64,000 nucleotides of DNA from Pseudomonas capsici (lineage in GTDB: Bacteria > Pseudomonadota > Gammaproteobacteria > Pseudomonadales > Pseudomonadaceae). A program made the translations under genes and the position numbers. Every line of letters starts with the position of its first letter. Within the stretch, counting starts at the first letter, position 1. Below the pieces are notes generated by a model. The model was not told where the DNA came from. It was given only the letters and a program-made list of their open reading frames with translations, and made no database searches. Location of the stretch: positions 248,001 to 312,000 of the forward strand of contig NZ_JAFGZD010000006.1 of assembly GCF_017165765.1 (NCBI RefSeq), given 5' to 3'. Positions 52,185 through 61,065 of the stretch are shown here, piece after piece.

Positions 52185-53516
52185 TTGGATTGGCAGACCC
52201 TGCTTAACCGCGAACGACTCGGCAAGCCGCTGCACAGCCCTGAAGAACTGGGCCGCAGCCCTTTCCACAAAGACCATGACCGCATCATCTTCTCGGGGGC
52301 CTTCCGGCGTCTGGGACGCAAGACCCAGGTCCACCCGGTTTCAAGCAACGACCATATCCATACACGCCTGACCCATTCGCTGGAGGTCAGTTGCGTCGGA
52401 CGTTCTCTGGGCATGCGCGTCGGCGAAACCCTGCGCAGCGCCCTGCCCGACTGGTGCGACCCCAGCGATCTGGGCATGGTGGTGCAATCGGCCTGTCTGG
52501 CCCACGACATCGGTAACCCGCCGTTCGGCCACTCCGGTGAAGACGCGATCCGCAACTGGTTCAATCAGGCCGCCCGGCGTGGCTGGCTCGATGCGATGAG
52601 CGAAACCGAGCGCAACGACTTTCTCAACTTCGAAGGCAACGCCCAGGGCTTTCGCGTCCTGACCCAGCTGGAATATCACCAGTTCGACGGTGGCACCCGC
52701 CTGACCTACGCCACTCTGGGCACCTACCTCAAATACCCGTGGACGGCCCGGCATGCCGACTCGCTGGGCTACAAGAAGCACAAGTTCGGCTGCTACCAGA
52801 GCGAGCTGCCGATCCTTGAGCAGATCGCCCACAAACTGGGCCTGCCGCAACTGGAAGATCAACGCTGGGCGCGCCATCCGCTGGTGTACCTGATGGAAGC
52901 CGCCGATGACATCTGTTACGCCCTGATCGATCTGGAAGACGGCCTGGAAATGGACTTGCTGGACTACGCCGAGGTGGAGTCGCTGCTGCTGGGGCTGGTG
53001 GGCGACGACCTCCCCGAAACCTATCGTCAGCTCGGCCCCGGCGACTCTCGTCGACGCAAGCTGGCCATTCTGCGCGGCAAGGCCATCGAACACCTGACCA
53101 ATGCCGCGGCCCGCGCATTCGTCGAGCAGCAGGACGCCCTGCTGGCAGGCACGCTGCCCGGCGACCTGGTGGAACACATGCATGGTCCGGCCAAACGCTG
53201 TGTGCTGAACGCCAAGGACATGGCACGCAAGAAGATTTTCCAGGACAAGCGCAAGACCCTGCATGAAATCGGTGCCTACACCACCCTGGAAATCCTGCTC
53301 AATGCCTTCTGTGGCGCGGCTGTCGAACAGTTCGGAGGCCGAGCCCCGTCTTTCAAGAACCGGCGCATTCTCGACCTGCTGGGCAACAACGCTCCTGACC
53401 CCAAGGCCCCGCTGCACACCTCGTTTCTGCGCATGATCGATTTCATCGCCGGCATGACCGACAGCTATGCCACCGAAATGGCCAGAGAAATGACGGGACG
53501 CTCCGGACAGATATAG
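52185..53516 (+). CDS. dgt: Deoxyguanosinetriphosphate triphosphohydrolase (HD family)
   Basis: 443 residues, start TTG at 52185 (GGAG 7 bases upstream, LDWQTLL, matching relatives); GTG at 52176 is an alternative. The HD residues are in [10 protein letters not shown] and [16 protein letters not shown], and [19 protein letters not shown] supplies the distal metal Asp. It hydrolyses dGTP to deoxyguanosine and triphosphate and so controls dNTP pools. The length and [18 protein letters not shown] segment fit Dgt rather than SAMHD1-like proteins. Confidence 0.95.
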   Translation: MDWQTLLNRERLGKPLHSPEELGRSPFHKDHDRIIFSGAFRRLGRKTQVHPVSSNDHIHTRLTHSLEVSCVGRSLGMRVGETLRSALPDWCDPSDLGMVVQSACLAHDIGNPPFGHSGEDAIRNWFNQAARRGWLDAMSETERNDFLNFEGNAQGFRVLTQLEYHQFDGGTRLTYATLGTYLKYPWTARHADSLGYKKHKFGCYQSELPILEQIAHKLGLPQLEDQRWARHPLVYLMEAADDICYALIDLEDGLEMDLLDYAEVESLLLGLVGDDLPETYRQLGPGDSRRRKLAILRGKAIEHLTNAAARAFVEQQDALLAGTLPGDLVEHMHGPAKRCVLNAKDMARKKIFQDKRKTLHEIGAYTTLEILLNAFCGAAVEQFGGRAPSFKNRRILDLLGNNAPDPKAPLHTSFLRMIDFIAGMTDSYATEMAREMTGRSGQI

Positions 53517-53521
53517 AACCT

Positions 53522-53556
53522 GCTGGCCGGACACTTGCCTCATGTGTCTGGCCAGC
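53522..53556 (+). terminator. Hairpin after dgt
   Basis: 13-bp stem (53522-53534 with 53544-53556, one G-U pair), loop of 9. No T-run follows, so it may stabilise the 3' end rather than terminate. Confidence 0.5.
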
Positions 53557-53709
53557 GCACCCCATGCACAACAACTTCAGAAAATACCTACACACAGACC
53601 AAAAAAGTCCTATCGCCTCTCCTTCGCAGCACCCTCAATAATCCAGCCACTTTCAACTGCCGAACTGGCAAACGCCAGCAAAGCACTCTGCCGCCCTGCC
53701 GGAAACCTC

Positions 53710-54108
53710 ATGTTTAAAAACGACTTGCGAATCCTGCTGGTAGAGGATCACCCCTTTCAACTGATCGCCACCCAGATCCTGCTCAACAATCAGGGATATT
53801 TCCTGCTGACTCCGGCCCTGAACGCCCTGGAGGCCATGGCCGCCATGGAGCGCAGCACGGAACCTTACGACCTCCTCCTGTGCGACCAGTGCCTGCCCGA
53901 GCAAATGGGCTTCGAACTGATCGACAAGGCCTATAAACAGGGTTTCATCCGACAGGCCATCGTCCTCAGTGGCCTGGACCCTGCGCATCTGCACGAACTG
54001 GAGCAGCAGGCCCTCGAGCGCGGGATTCCGCTGCTGGGCTGCCTGAGCAAACCTCTGCATGGTCCGGACCTTTCCCGCCTGCTGGACAGGCTGCCAGCCA
54101 GAAGCTGA
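53710..54108 (+). CDS. Single-domain response regulator
   Basis: 132 residues, only a receiver domain: ILLVEDHPFQ with the acidic pair, phospho-acceptor Asp at about 59 in LLLCDQCLPEQMGFEL, a Ser in VLSGLD and Lys at about 114 in CLSKPLHG. No output domain. It probably works as a phosphate sink or a protein-protein switch for the BvgAS-like system whose genes begin 330 bp downstream. The ATG has only AAACC upstream, a weak ribosome site. Confidence 0.85.
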   Translation: MFKNDLRILLVEDHPFQLIATQILLNNQGYFLLTPALNALEAMAAMERSTEPYDLLLCDQCLPEQMGFELIDKAYKQGFIRQAIVLSGLDPAHLHELEQQALERGIPLLGCLSKPLHGPDLSRLLDRLPARS

Positions 54109-54441
54109 TTTCAAGCACGACATTCCCTGTGCCCTGTTCCTGAAGCAATCACACTGGCTCCAAGCCAGCAAATACACTTTTACACTGTAGGCAGTCGACG
54201 AGTGTATTGAAGGACAATTCCGAAACGCTATAAACAAGATAAAACCTGATAACTAATACGCACACTAGAACCGATTGAATTTTTAAAAACTTAAATCCCT
54301 GCGTGGGCTTTTACGTACTCCAATACTCTAATTACTGTAGGAACTTTCCTATATACACCTGCCGGGCAGGTCCATTCATGTGCCTGCCCGAACATCTGAG
54401 CTAAGGTGCGCGCTTTCTTCGCTGCTTGTATGGATTGAATT
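54109..54441. other. AT-rich leader of the EvgAS-like operon
   Basis: About 330 bp between the receiver gene and the LuxR-type regulator. It contains the inverted repeat TAGGAA-CT-TTCCTA (54338-54351) and a hairpin CGGGCAGG / CCTGCCCG (54363-54390, loop 12). No gene. Confidence 0.6.
54338..54351. promoter_or_regulatory. Candidate BvgA/EvgA-type binding site
   Basis: TAGGAACTTTCCTA within TGTAGGAACTTTCCTATA. It contains the Bordetella BvgA heptamer TTTCCTA and the E. coli EvgA half-site TGTAGGAA (both from memory). It lies 91 bp upstream of the LuxR-type regulator start. Confidence 0.5.
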
Positions 54442-55068
54442 ATGAACTCAGTTTTTATCATCGACGATCACCCCGTTATTCGCCTGGCCGTCAGGATGCT
54501 GCTGGAAAACGAAAACTATGAAGTGGTCGGTGAGACCGATAACGGTGTGGATGCCATGCAGATGGTCCGCGAATGCATGCCCGACCTGATCATCCTCGAC
54601 ATCAGCATTCCCAAGCTCGACGGCCTGGAAGTACTGGCCCGCTTCAACAGCATGGGCCTGTCATCGAAGATTCTGGTGCTGACCTCGCAGACCCCCAGCA
54701 TATTCGCCATCCGCTGCATGCAGTCCGGGGCTGCCGGTTATGTATGCAAACAGGAAGACCTGAGCGAACTGCTGAGTTCTGTGAAGGCGGTATTATCCGG
54801 CTACAATTACTTTCCCAGTCAGGCACTGACTCCGGCCGTTCGCGAAGATGGCCAGCCAAGCGAAATAGAACTATTCAAGCTGGTGAATGATCGCGAATTG
54901 ATGGTATTGCAGTTATTTGCCCAGGGCCGTTCCAACAAGGAAATTGCCAAGGGCATGTTTCTCAGCAACAAGACCGTCAGCACTTACAAGACGCGACTCA
55001 TGCAAAAGCTGAAAACCAGGACCTTGGTAGAACTTATCGAGATGGCAAAACGCAACGCGCTAGTGTGA
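54442..55068 (+). CDS. LuxR-type response regulator (BvgA/EvgA-like)
   Basis: 208 residues. The N-terminal receiver contains IIDDHPVIRLAV, phospho-acceptor Asp at about 53 in LIILDISIPKLDGL, and Lys in AGYVCKQEDL. The C-terminal NarL/LuxR helix-turn-helix is NDRELMVLQLFAQGRSNKEIAKGMFLSNKTVSTYKTRLMQKLK. BvgA and EvgA have the same size and layout. The stop lies 8 bp before the kinase gene start, so they form an operon. Probably activates its own operon via the repeat at 54338. Confidence 0.94.
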   Translation: MNSVFIIDDHPVIRLAVRMLLENENYEVVGETDNGVDAMQMVRECMPDLIILDISIPKLDGLEVLARFNSMGLSSKILVLTSQTPSIFAIRCMQSGAAGYVCKQEDLSELLSSVKAVLSGYNYFPSQALTPAVREDGQPSEIELFKLVNDRELMVLQLFAQGRSNKEIAKGMFLSNKTVSTYKTRLMQKLKTRTLVELIEMAKRNALV

Positions 55069-55076
55069 GAATTCGA

Positions 55077-58000
55077 ATGCCCAAGCGCTTGAAAAACTTT
55101 CTGATACTGGCAACGAGCCTATGTCTGGGCTGGGGGACATATACCAACCTCGAGGCAGCAGACCACTACACGCTGCTCGGCCGCTCAAGCCCGGCTCACA
55201 TGGATGTGAAGTTAGATGCAGCCCAGTGGCAATGGGTACGCAGCAAGCGTGAACTGATTCTGGGCACCTCGGCACCCGATTACCCGCCATTCGACATCAC
55301 TCTCTCCGGCAATGACTACGAAGGCATCACGGCCGATTACGCCAGTATCATTTCCCAGGCACTGGACCTGCCCATCAGGGTCCGGCGTTTCGAAAACCGC
55401 GAAGCCGCGATGAACGCCCTCATCACCGGCCAGATAGATCTGCTGGGCAGTGCCAATGGCTTTGAAGCCATCGAACGCTACATCAGGCTTTCAGTACCCT
55501 ACGCCGTGGACCAACCCGTCCTGCTGGTACGCACCGGCGATACCCGCTCACTGACCGACGGCCTCAAGGGCATGCGTCTGAGCATGGTCTATCACTATCT
55601 GCCACTGGCCGATGTCCAGGCGCTCTACCCCGAAGCCATCCTGCAGACCTACCCCTCTTTCCAGAACGCCATCAATGCCGTGGCATTCAATCAGGCCGAT
55701 GTCTTTCTCGGCGACACCATTTCCACGCAATACATCATCAACAAGGGCTATCTGAACAATGTGAAAATGGCCAGTTTCGGCAAGCACGAAGCCAACGGTT
55801 TCAGCTTTGCCACAAGCCACGAAAACACCCGGCTGCTGGACATCGTCAACCAGACCCTCACGGCCATCCCCATGGATGAGCGCATCGACATTTCCAAACG
55901 CTGGGGAGTCGGCAGCGACATGTTGCTGACCGACCAGAAACTGCAACTGACACAACGCGAGGAACGCTGGATTGCCCGGCATCCGACAGTGCGTGTCGTG
56001 GTCAACGAAGCCTATGCCCCGCTGACCTTCTACGATGCCAACGGCAACTTCCGTGGCATCACTGCCGACCTGCTTGAACTGATACGTCTGCGTACCGGCC
56101 TGCGATTCGAGATCGCACGTGCATCCAGCTCGAGCGACATGATGAATCAGGTCGCTCAGGGGCAGGCCGACATGATCGGTGCCATGGTATCGAGCGACGA
56201 GCGTGGAGACCGGTTCAGCTTCAGTCGCCCCTATATCGACAACTCCTTTGTCCTGGTAACCCGAAAGGGTGAAAAAGCCCCGTCCTATCTGGAGCAGATG
56301 GGCAACCGGCGTATTGCCGTCATCCAGGGCAGCCCGATACTGCAATGGTTGCGACGCGAACACCCCGATATCGTCACCGAGGAAATCGACAATCCGTTCC
56401 AGGCGCTGGACATGCTGGCCACCGGCAAAGTGGAAGGTGCAATCACGTCCCTGCTCAGCGCCAACTACTTTCTGTCCTCCGGCGTCTTCGAGGGGCAACT
56501 GCAGATCACTGCCACCGTTGGCGAGGACCCTGCACTGATCTCCATGGCCACTGCACGCAATGCCCGGGAACTGAGCTCGATTCTCGACAAGGCGCTGTCC
56601 AGCATTGCGCCGCAGGATCTGGCAATCATCAACAATCGCTGGCGCTCATACACACCCGTCGGTGGCAACTGGCACAGCTACCAGCGCCTTGTCTATCAGA
56701 TCCTGATCGGTGCAGGTCTGCTACTGCTGGGCCTGCTGGTCTGGAATGCCTACATGCGCCGCCAGATAAAACAGCGCGAGACGGCAGAACGGGCCCTGGG
56801 CGATCAGCTTGAGTTCATGAGCGCGCTGGTTAACGGTACGCCGCACCCGATCTATGTCCGTGATCGTGAAGGTCTGCTGCGCATGTGCAACGACAGCTAT
56901 CTGAATGTCTTCGAGGCCCGCCGTGAAGACATTCTCGGCAAAAGCGCCACCGAAGGCGTACTGAGCAACGCATTCGAAGCCCGGGAATACGCTGCCGACT
57001 ACCAGCGGGTCATGGCCAGCGGTACGCCCCTGATTCTCGACCGGACATTGCATATCGGCGAACGCCGCCTGACCATCTACCACTGGATCCTGCCGTTTCG
57101 CGACTCTCTCGCCCAGGTGCAGGGCATCATCGGCGGATGGATCGATATCAGCGAACGCCGCCGATTGATGGAAGAGCTTCAGTCCGCCAAGGAGCAGGCC
57201 GACAACGCCAACCGGGCAAAAAGTACCTTTCTCGCGACCATGAGCCACGAAATCCGCACCCCCATGAACGCTGTCATCGGCATGCTGGAACTGGCCCTCA
57301 AACGTGCAGACCAGGGCGTGCTGGAGCGTTCCGCCATCGAAGTCGCCTACAGCTCGGCCAAGGACATGCTGGACCTCATCGGCGACATTCTCGATATCGC
57401 CCGCATCGAGTCCGGGCGCCTTACCCTGAGCCCCGAACGCGCCAACCTGCGGCAACTGGTGGAGTCGGTCACCCGGGTGTTCGAAAGTCTGGCCAGACAG
57501 AAGAAACTGAGTCTGGTGCTTGAACTCGACAGCCGGATCAACACCGATGTCCTGATCGACCCGCTGCGTTTCAAACAGATCCTGTCCAACCTGATCAGCA
57601 ACGCGATCAAGTTCACCCAACAGGGCCAGGTCAGCGTTACGCTGCAGGCAGAAAACGGCTCCAGCAATCAGCAACTGCGCTTGAACCTCACCGTGCAGGA
57701 CAGCGGTATCGGCATCAGCACTGAAGATCAGAAGCGTCTGTTCGAACCTTTCGCCCAGGCCGACAATCAGGCACGAATGGCGCGTACCGGGGCCGGACTG
57801 GGGTTGGTGATCTGTCGCAACCTCTGCCAGATGATGGGCGGCACCCTGACTCTGAACAGCGAGCCGGGCCGGGGCACACAAGTCCACATGAGCCTCGAAC
57901 TGACCACCCTGGAGCCGCTGGACGCACCAACGCCAGTGCAAGAAGTTTCACCGCAACCCGACAAGCCCTTGAACATCCTGATCGTCGACGACCATCCCGC

Positions 58001-58736
58001 CAACAGGTTACTGCTGTGTCAGCAACTGGGTTTTCTGGGGCATCGCTGCGAAATGGCCGAACAGGGAGCCCAGGGGCTCGAGCGCTGGCTGGCCGAACCT
58101 TTCGATCTGGTAGTGGCCGACTGCAACATGCCGGTCATGAATGGCTATGACCTCACACGGGCCATCAGAGCCCATGAACAGAACGAAAACCTTGCACCGT
58201 GCATGATCTGGGGTTTCACCGCCAATGCCTTGCCCGAGGAAATCCAGCGTTGCCTTGAGTCAGGCATGGATGACTGCCTGTTCAAACCCATCAGCCTGAC
58301 GACCCTCAGCGAACGACTGGCTAAAGTCCCCGTCCGTTCTGCCCCGCCTGCAATCCCTGCACCGCTGCCCTTCAACCTGAACAGTGTCAGCAGCCTGACC
58401 GCAGGCCGGACGGAAATGAGCCAGCGCCTGTTCACGCAACTGCTGCAAAGCAGCCAGGAGGATCGCATGGCCCTCAACGAACTGATGGCACAGGGTAACC
58501 GCGCTCAGATGGGAGAAATGGCTCACCGTATCAAGGGCGCAGCGCGGATCATTGGTGCATCACGGGTGATAGAAGGTTGTGAAGCCCTTGAGCATGCCTG
58601 CAGGCCGGGTACTGACTCCAGCCTCCTGGAAGCCTGTCACAGGGAGGTGAACGCGGCCATGCTTGATCTGGAAGAAGCGTTGGTCAGACATCTGGCACAA
58701 AGCGGCGAACCGGAAGATAAAGGGAAGCAACAGTGA
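55077..58736 (+). CDS. Unorthodox hybrid sensor kinase (BvgS/EvgS-like)
   Basis: 1219 residues from the ATG at 55077 (a GTG at 55065 is possible). Signal peptide, then two tandem periplasmic SBP_bac_3 (Venus flytrap) domains (about 40-270 and 290-530), a membrane helix (LVYQILIGAGLLLLGLLVW, about 545-563), a PAS domain (about 585-695), HisKA with phospho-His in ATMSHEIRTPMN (about 730), an HATPase domain with GAGLGLVICRNL, a receiver with LVVADCNMPVMNGYDL, and an Hpt domain with His in EMAHRIKGAARII. This gives a full four-step phosphorelay to the upstream regulator. The ligand is unknown. Confidence 0.95.
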   Translation: MPKRLKNFLILATSLCLGWGTYTNLEAADHYTLLGRSSPAHMDVKLDAAQWQWVRSKRELILGTSAPDYPPFDITLSGNDYEGITADYASIISQALDLPIRVRRFENREAAMNALITGQIDLLGSANGFEAIERYIRLSVPYAVDQPVLLVRTGDTRSLTDGLKGMRLSMVYHYLPLADVQALYPEAILQTYPSFQNAINAVAFNQADVFLGDTISTQYIINKGYLNNVKMASFGKHEANGFSFATSHENTRLLDIVNQTLTAIPMDERIDISKRWGVGSDMLLTDQKLQLTQREERWIARHPTVRVVVNEAYAPLTFYDANGNFRGITADLLELIRLRTGLRFEIARASSSSDMMNQVAQGQADMIGAMVSSDERGDRFSFSRPYIDNSFVLVTRKGEKAPSYLEQMGNRRIAVIQGSPILQWLRREHPDIVTEEIDNPFQALDMLATGKVEGAITSLLSANYFLSSGVFEGQLQITATVGEDPALISMATARNARELSSILDKALSSIAPQDLAIINNRWRSYTPVGGNWHSYQRLVYQILIGAGLLLLGLLVWNAYMRRQIKQRETAERALGDQLEFMSALVNGTPHPIYVRDREGLLRMCNDSYLNVFEARREDILGKSATEGVLSNAFEAREYAADYQRVMASGTPLILDRTLHIGERRLTIYHWILPFRDSLAQVQGIIGGWIDISERRRLMEELQSAKEQADNANRAKSTFLATMSHEIRTPMNAVIGMLELALKRADQGVLERSAIEVAYSSAKDMLDLIGDILDIARIESGRLTLSPERANLRQLVESVTRVFESLARQKKLSLVLELDSRINTDVLIDPLRFKQILSNLISNAIKFTQQGQVSVTLQAENGSSNQQLRLNLTVQDSGIGISTEDQKRLFEPFAQADNQARMARTGAGLGLVICRNLCQMMGGTLTLNSEPGRGTQVHMSLELTTLEPLDAPTPVQEVSPQPDKPLNILIVDDHPANRLLLCQQLGFLGHRCEMAEQGAQGLERWLAEPFDLVVADCNMPVMNGYDLTRAIRAHEQNENLAPCMIWGFTANALPEEIQRCLESGMDDCLFKPISLTTLSERLAKVPVRSAPPAIPAPLPFNLNSVSSLTAGRTEMSQRLFTQLLQSSQEDRMALNELMAQGNRAQMGEMAHRIKGAARIIGASRVIEGCEALEHACRPGTDSSLLEACHREVNAAMLDLEEALVRHLAQSGEPEDKGKQQ

Positions 58737-58799
58737 AACAGGCACCGTCCCCGCTTAACTGGTAGACTGCGCGCCGAAATTACCTAAGAGGATCGCTTC

Positions 58800-59144
58800 A
58801 TGGCCACTAACCGCTCCCGTCGTCTGCGCAAAAAGCTCTGTGTGGACGAGTTCCAGGAACTGGGTTTCGAGCTCAATCTGGAATTCAAAGAGGATCTGGA
58901 CGACGAGGCAGTCGATGCCTTCCTGGACGCTTTCCTGGCAGAAGCCATGGACGCGAACGGTCTGGACTATGTTGGCGGCGATGACTACGGTCTGGTTTGC
59001 CTGGCTGAACGTGGTTCGGTCAGTGAAGAGCAGCGCGCTGCTGTAGAAGCCTGGCTCAAAGGCCGCAGCGAAGTGGTCAAGGTTGAAGTCAGCCCGCTGC
59101 TGGACGCCTGGTATCCGGAAAAGCCGATCAATCCGGCTGCCTGA
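58800..59144 (+). CDS. yggL: YggL family 50S ribosome-binding protein
   Basis: 114 residues, DUF469. Basic N-terminus (MATNRSRRLRKKLCVDEFQELGFELNLEF) followed by an acidic helical region (LDDEAVDAFLDAFL) and the GGDDYGLVCL strand. E. coli YggL was reported to associate with the 50S subunit. AGAGG precedes the ATG. Monocistronic with its own terminator. Confidence 0.93.
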   Translation: MATNRSRRLRKKLCVDEFQELGFELNLEFKEDLDDEAVDAFLDAFLAEAMDANGLDYVGGDDYGLVCLAERGSVSEEQRAAVEAWLKGRSEVVKVEVSPLLDAWYPEKPINPAA

Positions 59145-59185
59145 TCCATCAGCAGACGGTGCGAATACCGGTCTGCGACGCTCAA

Positions 59186-59218
59186 CAAATGCCCCGACTT
59201 GTCGGGGCATTTGTTTTT
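59186..59218 (+). terminator. Rho-independent terminator of yggL
   Basis: 13-bp perfect stem (59186-59198 with 59201-59213) with a 2-base centre, followed by TTTTT. Confidence 0.95.
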
Positions 59219-59449
59219 ACGGGGTAAAGAGAACGTTTCATGCCCGTGCACTGACTTTTACCTGCAACAAAAAAATCCTGTTACAACTCCATGCCACAAC
59301 CCACGCAGGCCCGGCTTCGGGCATAATGCCGTTCTGTTACAGCGCTGGCCCTGTGTTATTACCGTTCGGCCTCAGGCGTCTATCATTGTTACCGAGGGAA
59401 TTCATCCATGCCCTCTTTCTGTTCCCCTTCTTTGCTGTAGGGTTTTTTG
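59219..59449. other. Upstream region of dacB
   Basis: About 230 bp, no gene. It must hold the dacB promoter; I cannot assign -10 and -35 hexamers with confidence. Confidence 0.4.
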
Positions 59450-60919
59450 ATGATCAAGTCTTTGCGTCCACTGCTTCTCGCCTCTTTTCTCCTGCCGCTG
59501 GCACTTCCTGTACATGCAGCCGTCATCAACACCACTCTCCCCCCCAAGGTCCAGCAAGCCCTAAAGGCCAGCAAACTGAACGACAACGCATTGTCGGTGG
59601 TGATGCTGCCGCTGACCGGCCCAGGTACCCCGACAGTCTTCAATGCCGATGTTTCCGTGAACCCGGCATCGACCATGAAGCTGATCACCACGTATGCCGC
59701 CCTGGAAATCCTCGGCCCTACTCACCAGTGGAAAACCGAATTCTTCACCGATGGCACCCTGAGCAATGGCGTTCTGCAAGGCAACCTGTACCTCAAGGGC
59801 GGCGGCGATCCCAAGCTCAACATGGAAAAGCTCTGGTTGCTGATGCGTGATCTGCGCGCCAATGGCGTACAGCAGGTCACTGGCGATCTGGTGCTGGATC
59901 GCAGTCATTTCGTGCAGCCCCAACTGCCCGAATTCAATGATGACGGCAATGACGACAACAAGCCGTTCCTGGTCAAGCCCGACTCGCTGATGGTCAATCT
60001 CAAGGCCTTGCGCTTCGTCACCCGTAACGACGACGGCAAGATCCGCGTTTCTGTCGAGCCGCCCATTGCAAGTATCCGAGTCGACAATCAGGTCAAGGCC
60101 CTGCCGTCAAAACAATGCACGGGCGATGTGCGCTATAACCCGGTCCCGCAGCCTGATGGCAGCGTCAATGTGACGGTCAGTGGTCAACTGGGCAACGGCT
60201 GCAACTCCCAGACCTACCTCTCGCTGCTCGACCACCCGACCTACGCTGCAGGCGCAGTGCGGGCCATCTGGCAGGAACTGGGCGGCAGCATCCAGGGCAG
60301 GGACCGTGTCGATGTCGTACCGGGCAACGCCAAGCTGCTGGCCAAGGCTTTCTCGCCGGACCTGGTTGAAGTGATCCGCGACATCAACAAATACAGCAAC
60401 AACACCATGGCGCAACAGCTGTTCCTCAGCCTGGGACAGGAGTTCCGCAACGATGCAGACGGCGATGACGCAAGAGCCGCACAACGGGTGATCCGTCAGT
60501 GGCTGGCGAAAAAAGGGATTACCGCACCGCATCTGGTCATGGAGAACGGCTCGGGCCTCTCCCGCGCCGAACGCGTCAGCGCACGTGAAATGGCAATTAT
60601 CCTGCAGGCCGCATGGCGCAGCCCGTATGCCGCCGAGTTCATGAGTTCGATGCCTCTGGTGGGCATGGACGGAACCATGCGCAAGCGCCTGAAACGCACG
60701 CCACTGCTGGGCGAGGCTCATATCAAGACCGGCACCCTGAATACCGTACGGGCCATTGCCGGTTTCAGCCGTGACAGCAATGGCAATACATGGGCTGTGG
60801 TGGCGATTCTCAACGACCCACGTCCGTTTGGTGCCTCATCCATTCTGGACGAAGTCCTGGTCGATCTGTATCGCCAACCGAAACTGAACAACAGCACGGT
60901 TTCCATCCTGCAGCCCTGA
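59450..60919 (+). CDS. dacB: D-alanyl-D-alanine carboxypeptidase/endopeptidase (PBP4)
   Basis: 489 residues. The signal peptide ends ALPVHA. Catalytic triad motifs of the S13 family: SxxK in NPASTMKLITTYAAL (about residue 66), SxN in NKYSNNTMAQQL (about 310), and KTG in AHIKTGTLNTVRAIAGF (about 424). A large insertion between the first two motifs (about 95-280) is typical of PBP4. It cleaves cross-links and terminal D-Ala in peptidoglycan; in P. aeruginosa loss of dacB induces AmpC. The upstream TTG is in frame, but the ATG at 59450 is preferred. Confidence 0.96.
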   Translation: MIKSLRPLLLASFLLPLALPVHAAVINTTLPPKVQQALKASKLNDNALSVVMLPLTGPGTPTVFNADVSVNPASTMKLITTYAALEILGPTHQWKTEFFTDGTLSNGVLQGNLYLKGGGDPKLNMEKLWLLMRDLRANGVQQVTGDLVLDRSHFVQPQLPEFNDDGNDDNKPFLVKPDSLMVNLKALRFVTRNDDGKIRVSVEPPIASIRVDNQVKALPSKQCTGDVRYNPVPQPDGSVNVTVSGQLGNGCNSQTYLSLLDHPTYAAGAVRAIWQELGGSIQGRDRVDVVPGNAKLLAKAFSPDLVEVIRDINKYSNNTMAQQLFLSLGQEFRNDADGDDARAAQRVIRQWLAKKGITAPHLVMENGSGLSRAERVSAREMAIILQAAWRSPYAAEFMSSMPLVGMDGTMRKRLKRTPLLGEAHIKTGTLNTVRAIAGFSRDSNGNTWAVVAILNDPRPFGASSILDEVLVDLYRQPKLNNSTVSILQP

Positions 60920-60980
60920 GCTGCCACGTTACCGGCAGGAGCGAATGTATTGGCTCTGTGTGCATCAACAGAGGACTGTA

Positions 60981-61028
60981 GGAGGCAGCTTGCTGGCGAC
61001 TTCACACTGTCGCCAGCAAGCTGCCTCC
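60981..61028. repeat. Long palindromic REP-like element, copy 2
   Basis: Arms 60981-61000 (GGAGGCAGCTTGCTGGCGAC) and 61009-61028 are perfectly complementary with an 8-base loop. It lies between convergent stops, like copy 1 at 39901-39951. Confidence 0.88.
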
Positions 61029-61065
61029 CACGACAACTGCGCTGCACCAGAGGCACCACAACACA

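Noticed and set aside
52341-53543. 400-codon open frame on the minus strand
   Set aside because: Antisense to dgt, which has intact HD motifs.
56721-57941. 406-codon open frame on the minus strand
   Set aside because: Antisense to the kinase core of the BvgS-like gene; low-complexity His/Gln/Gly-rich translation.
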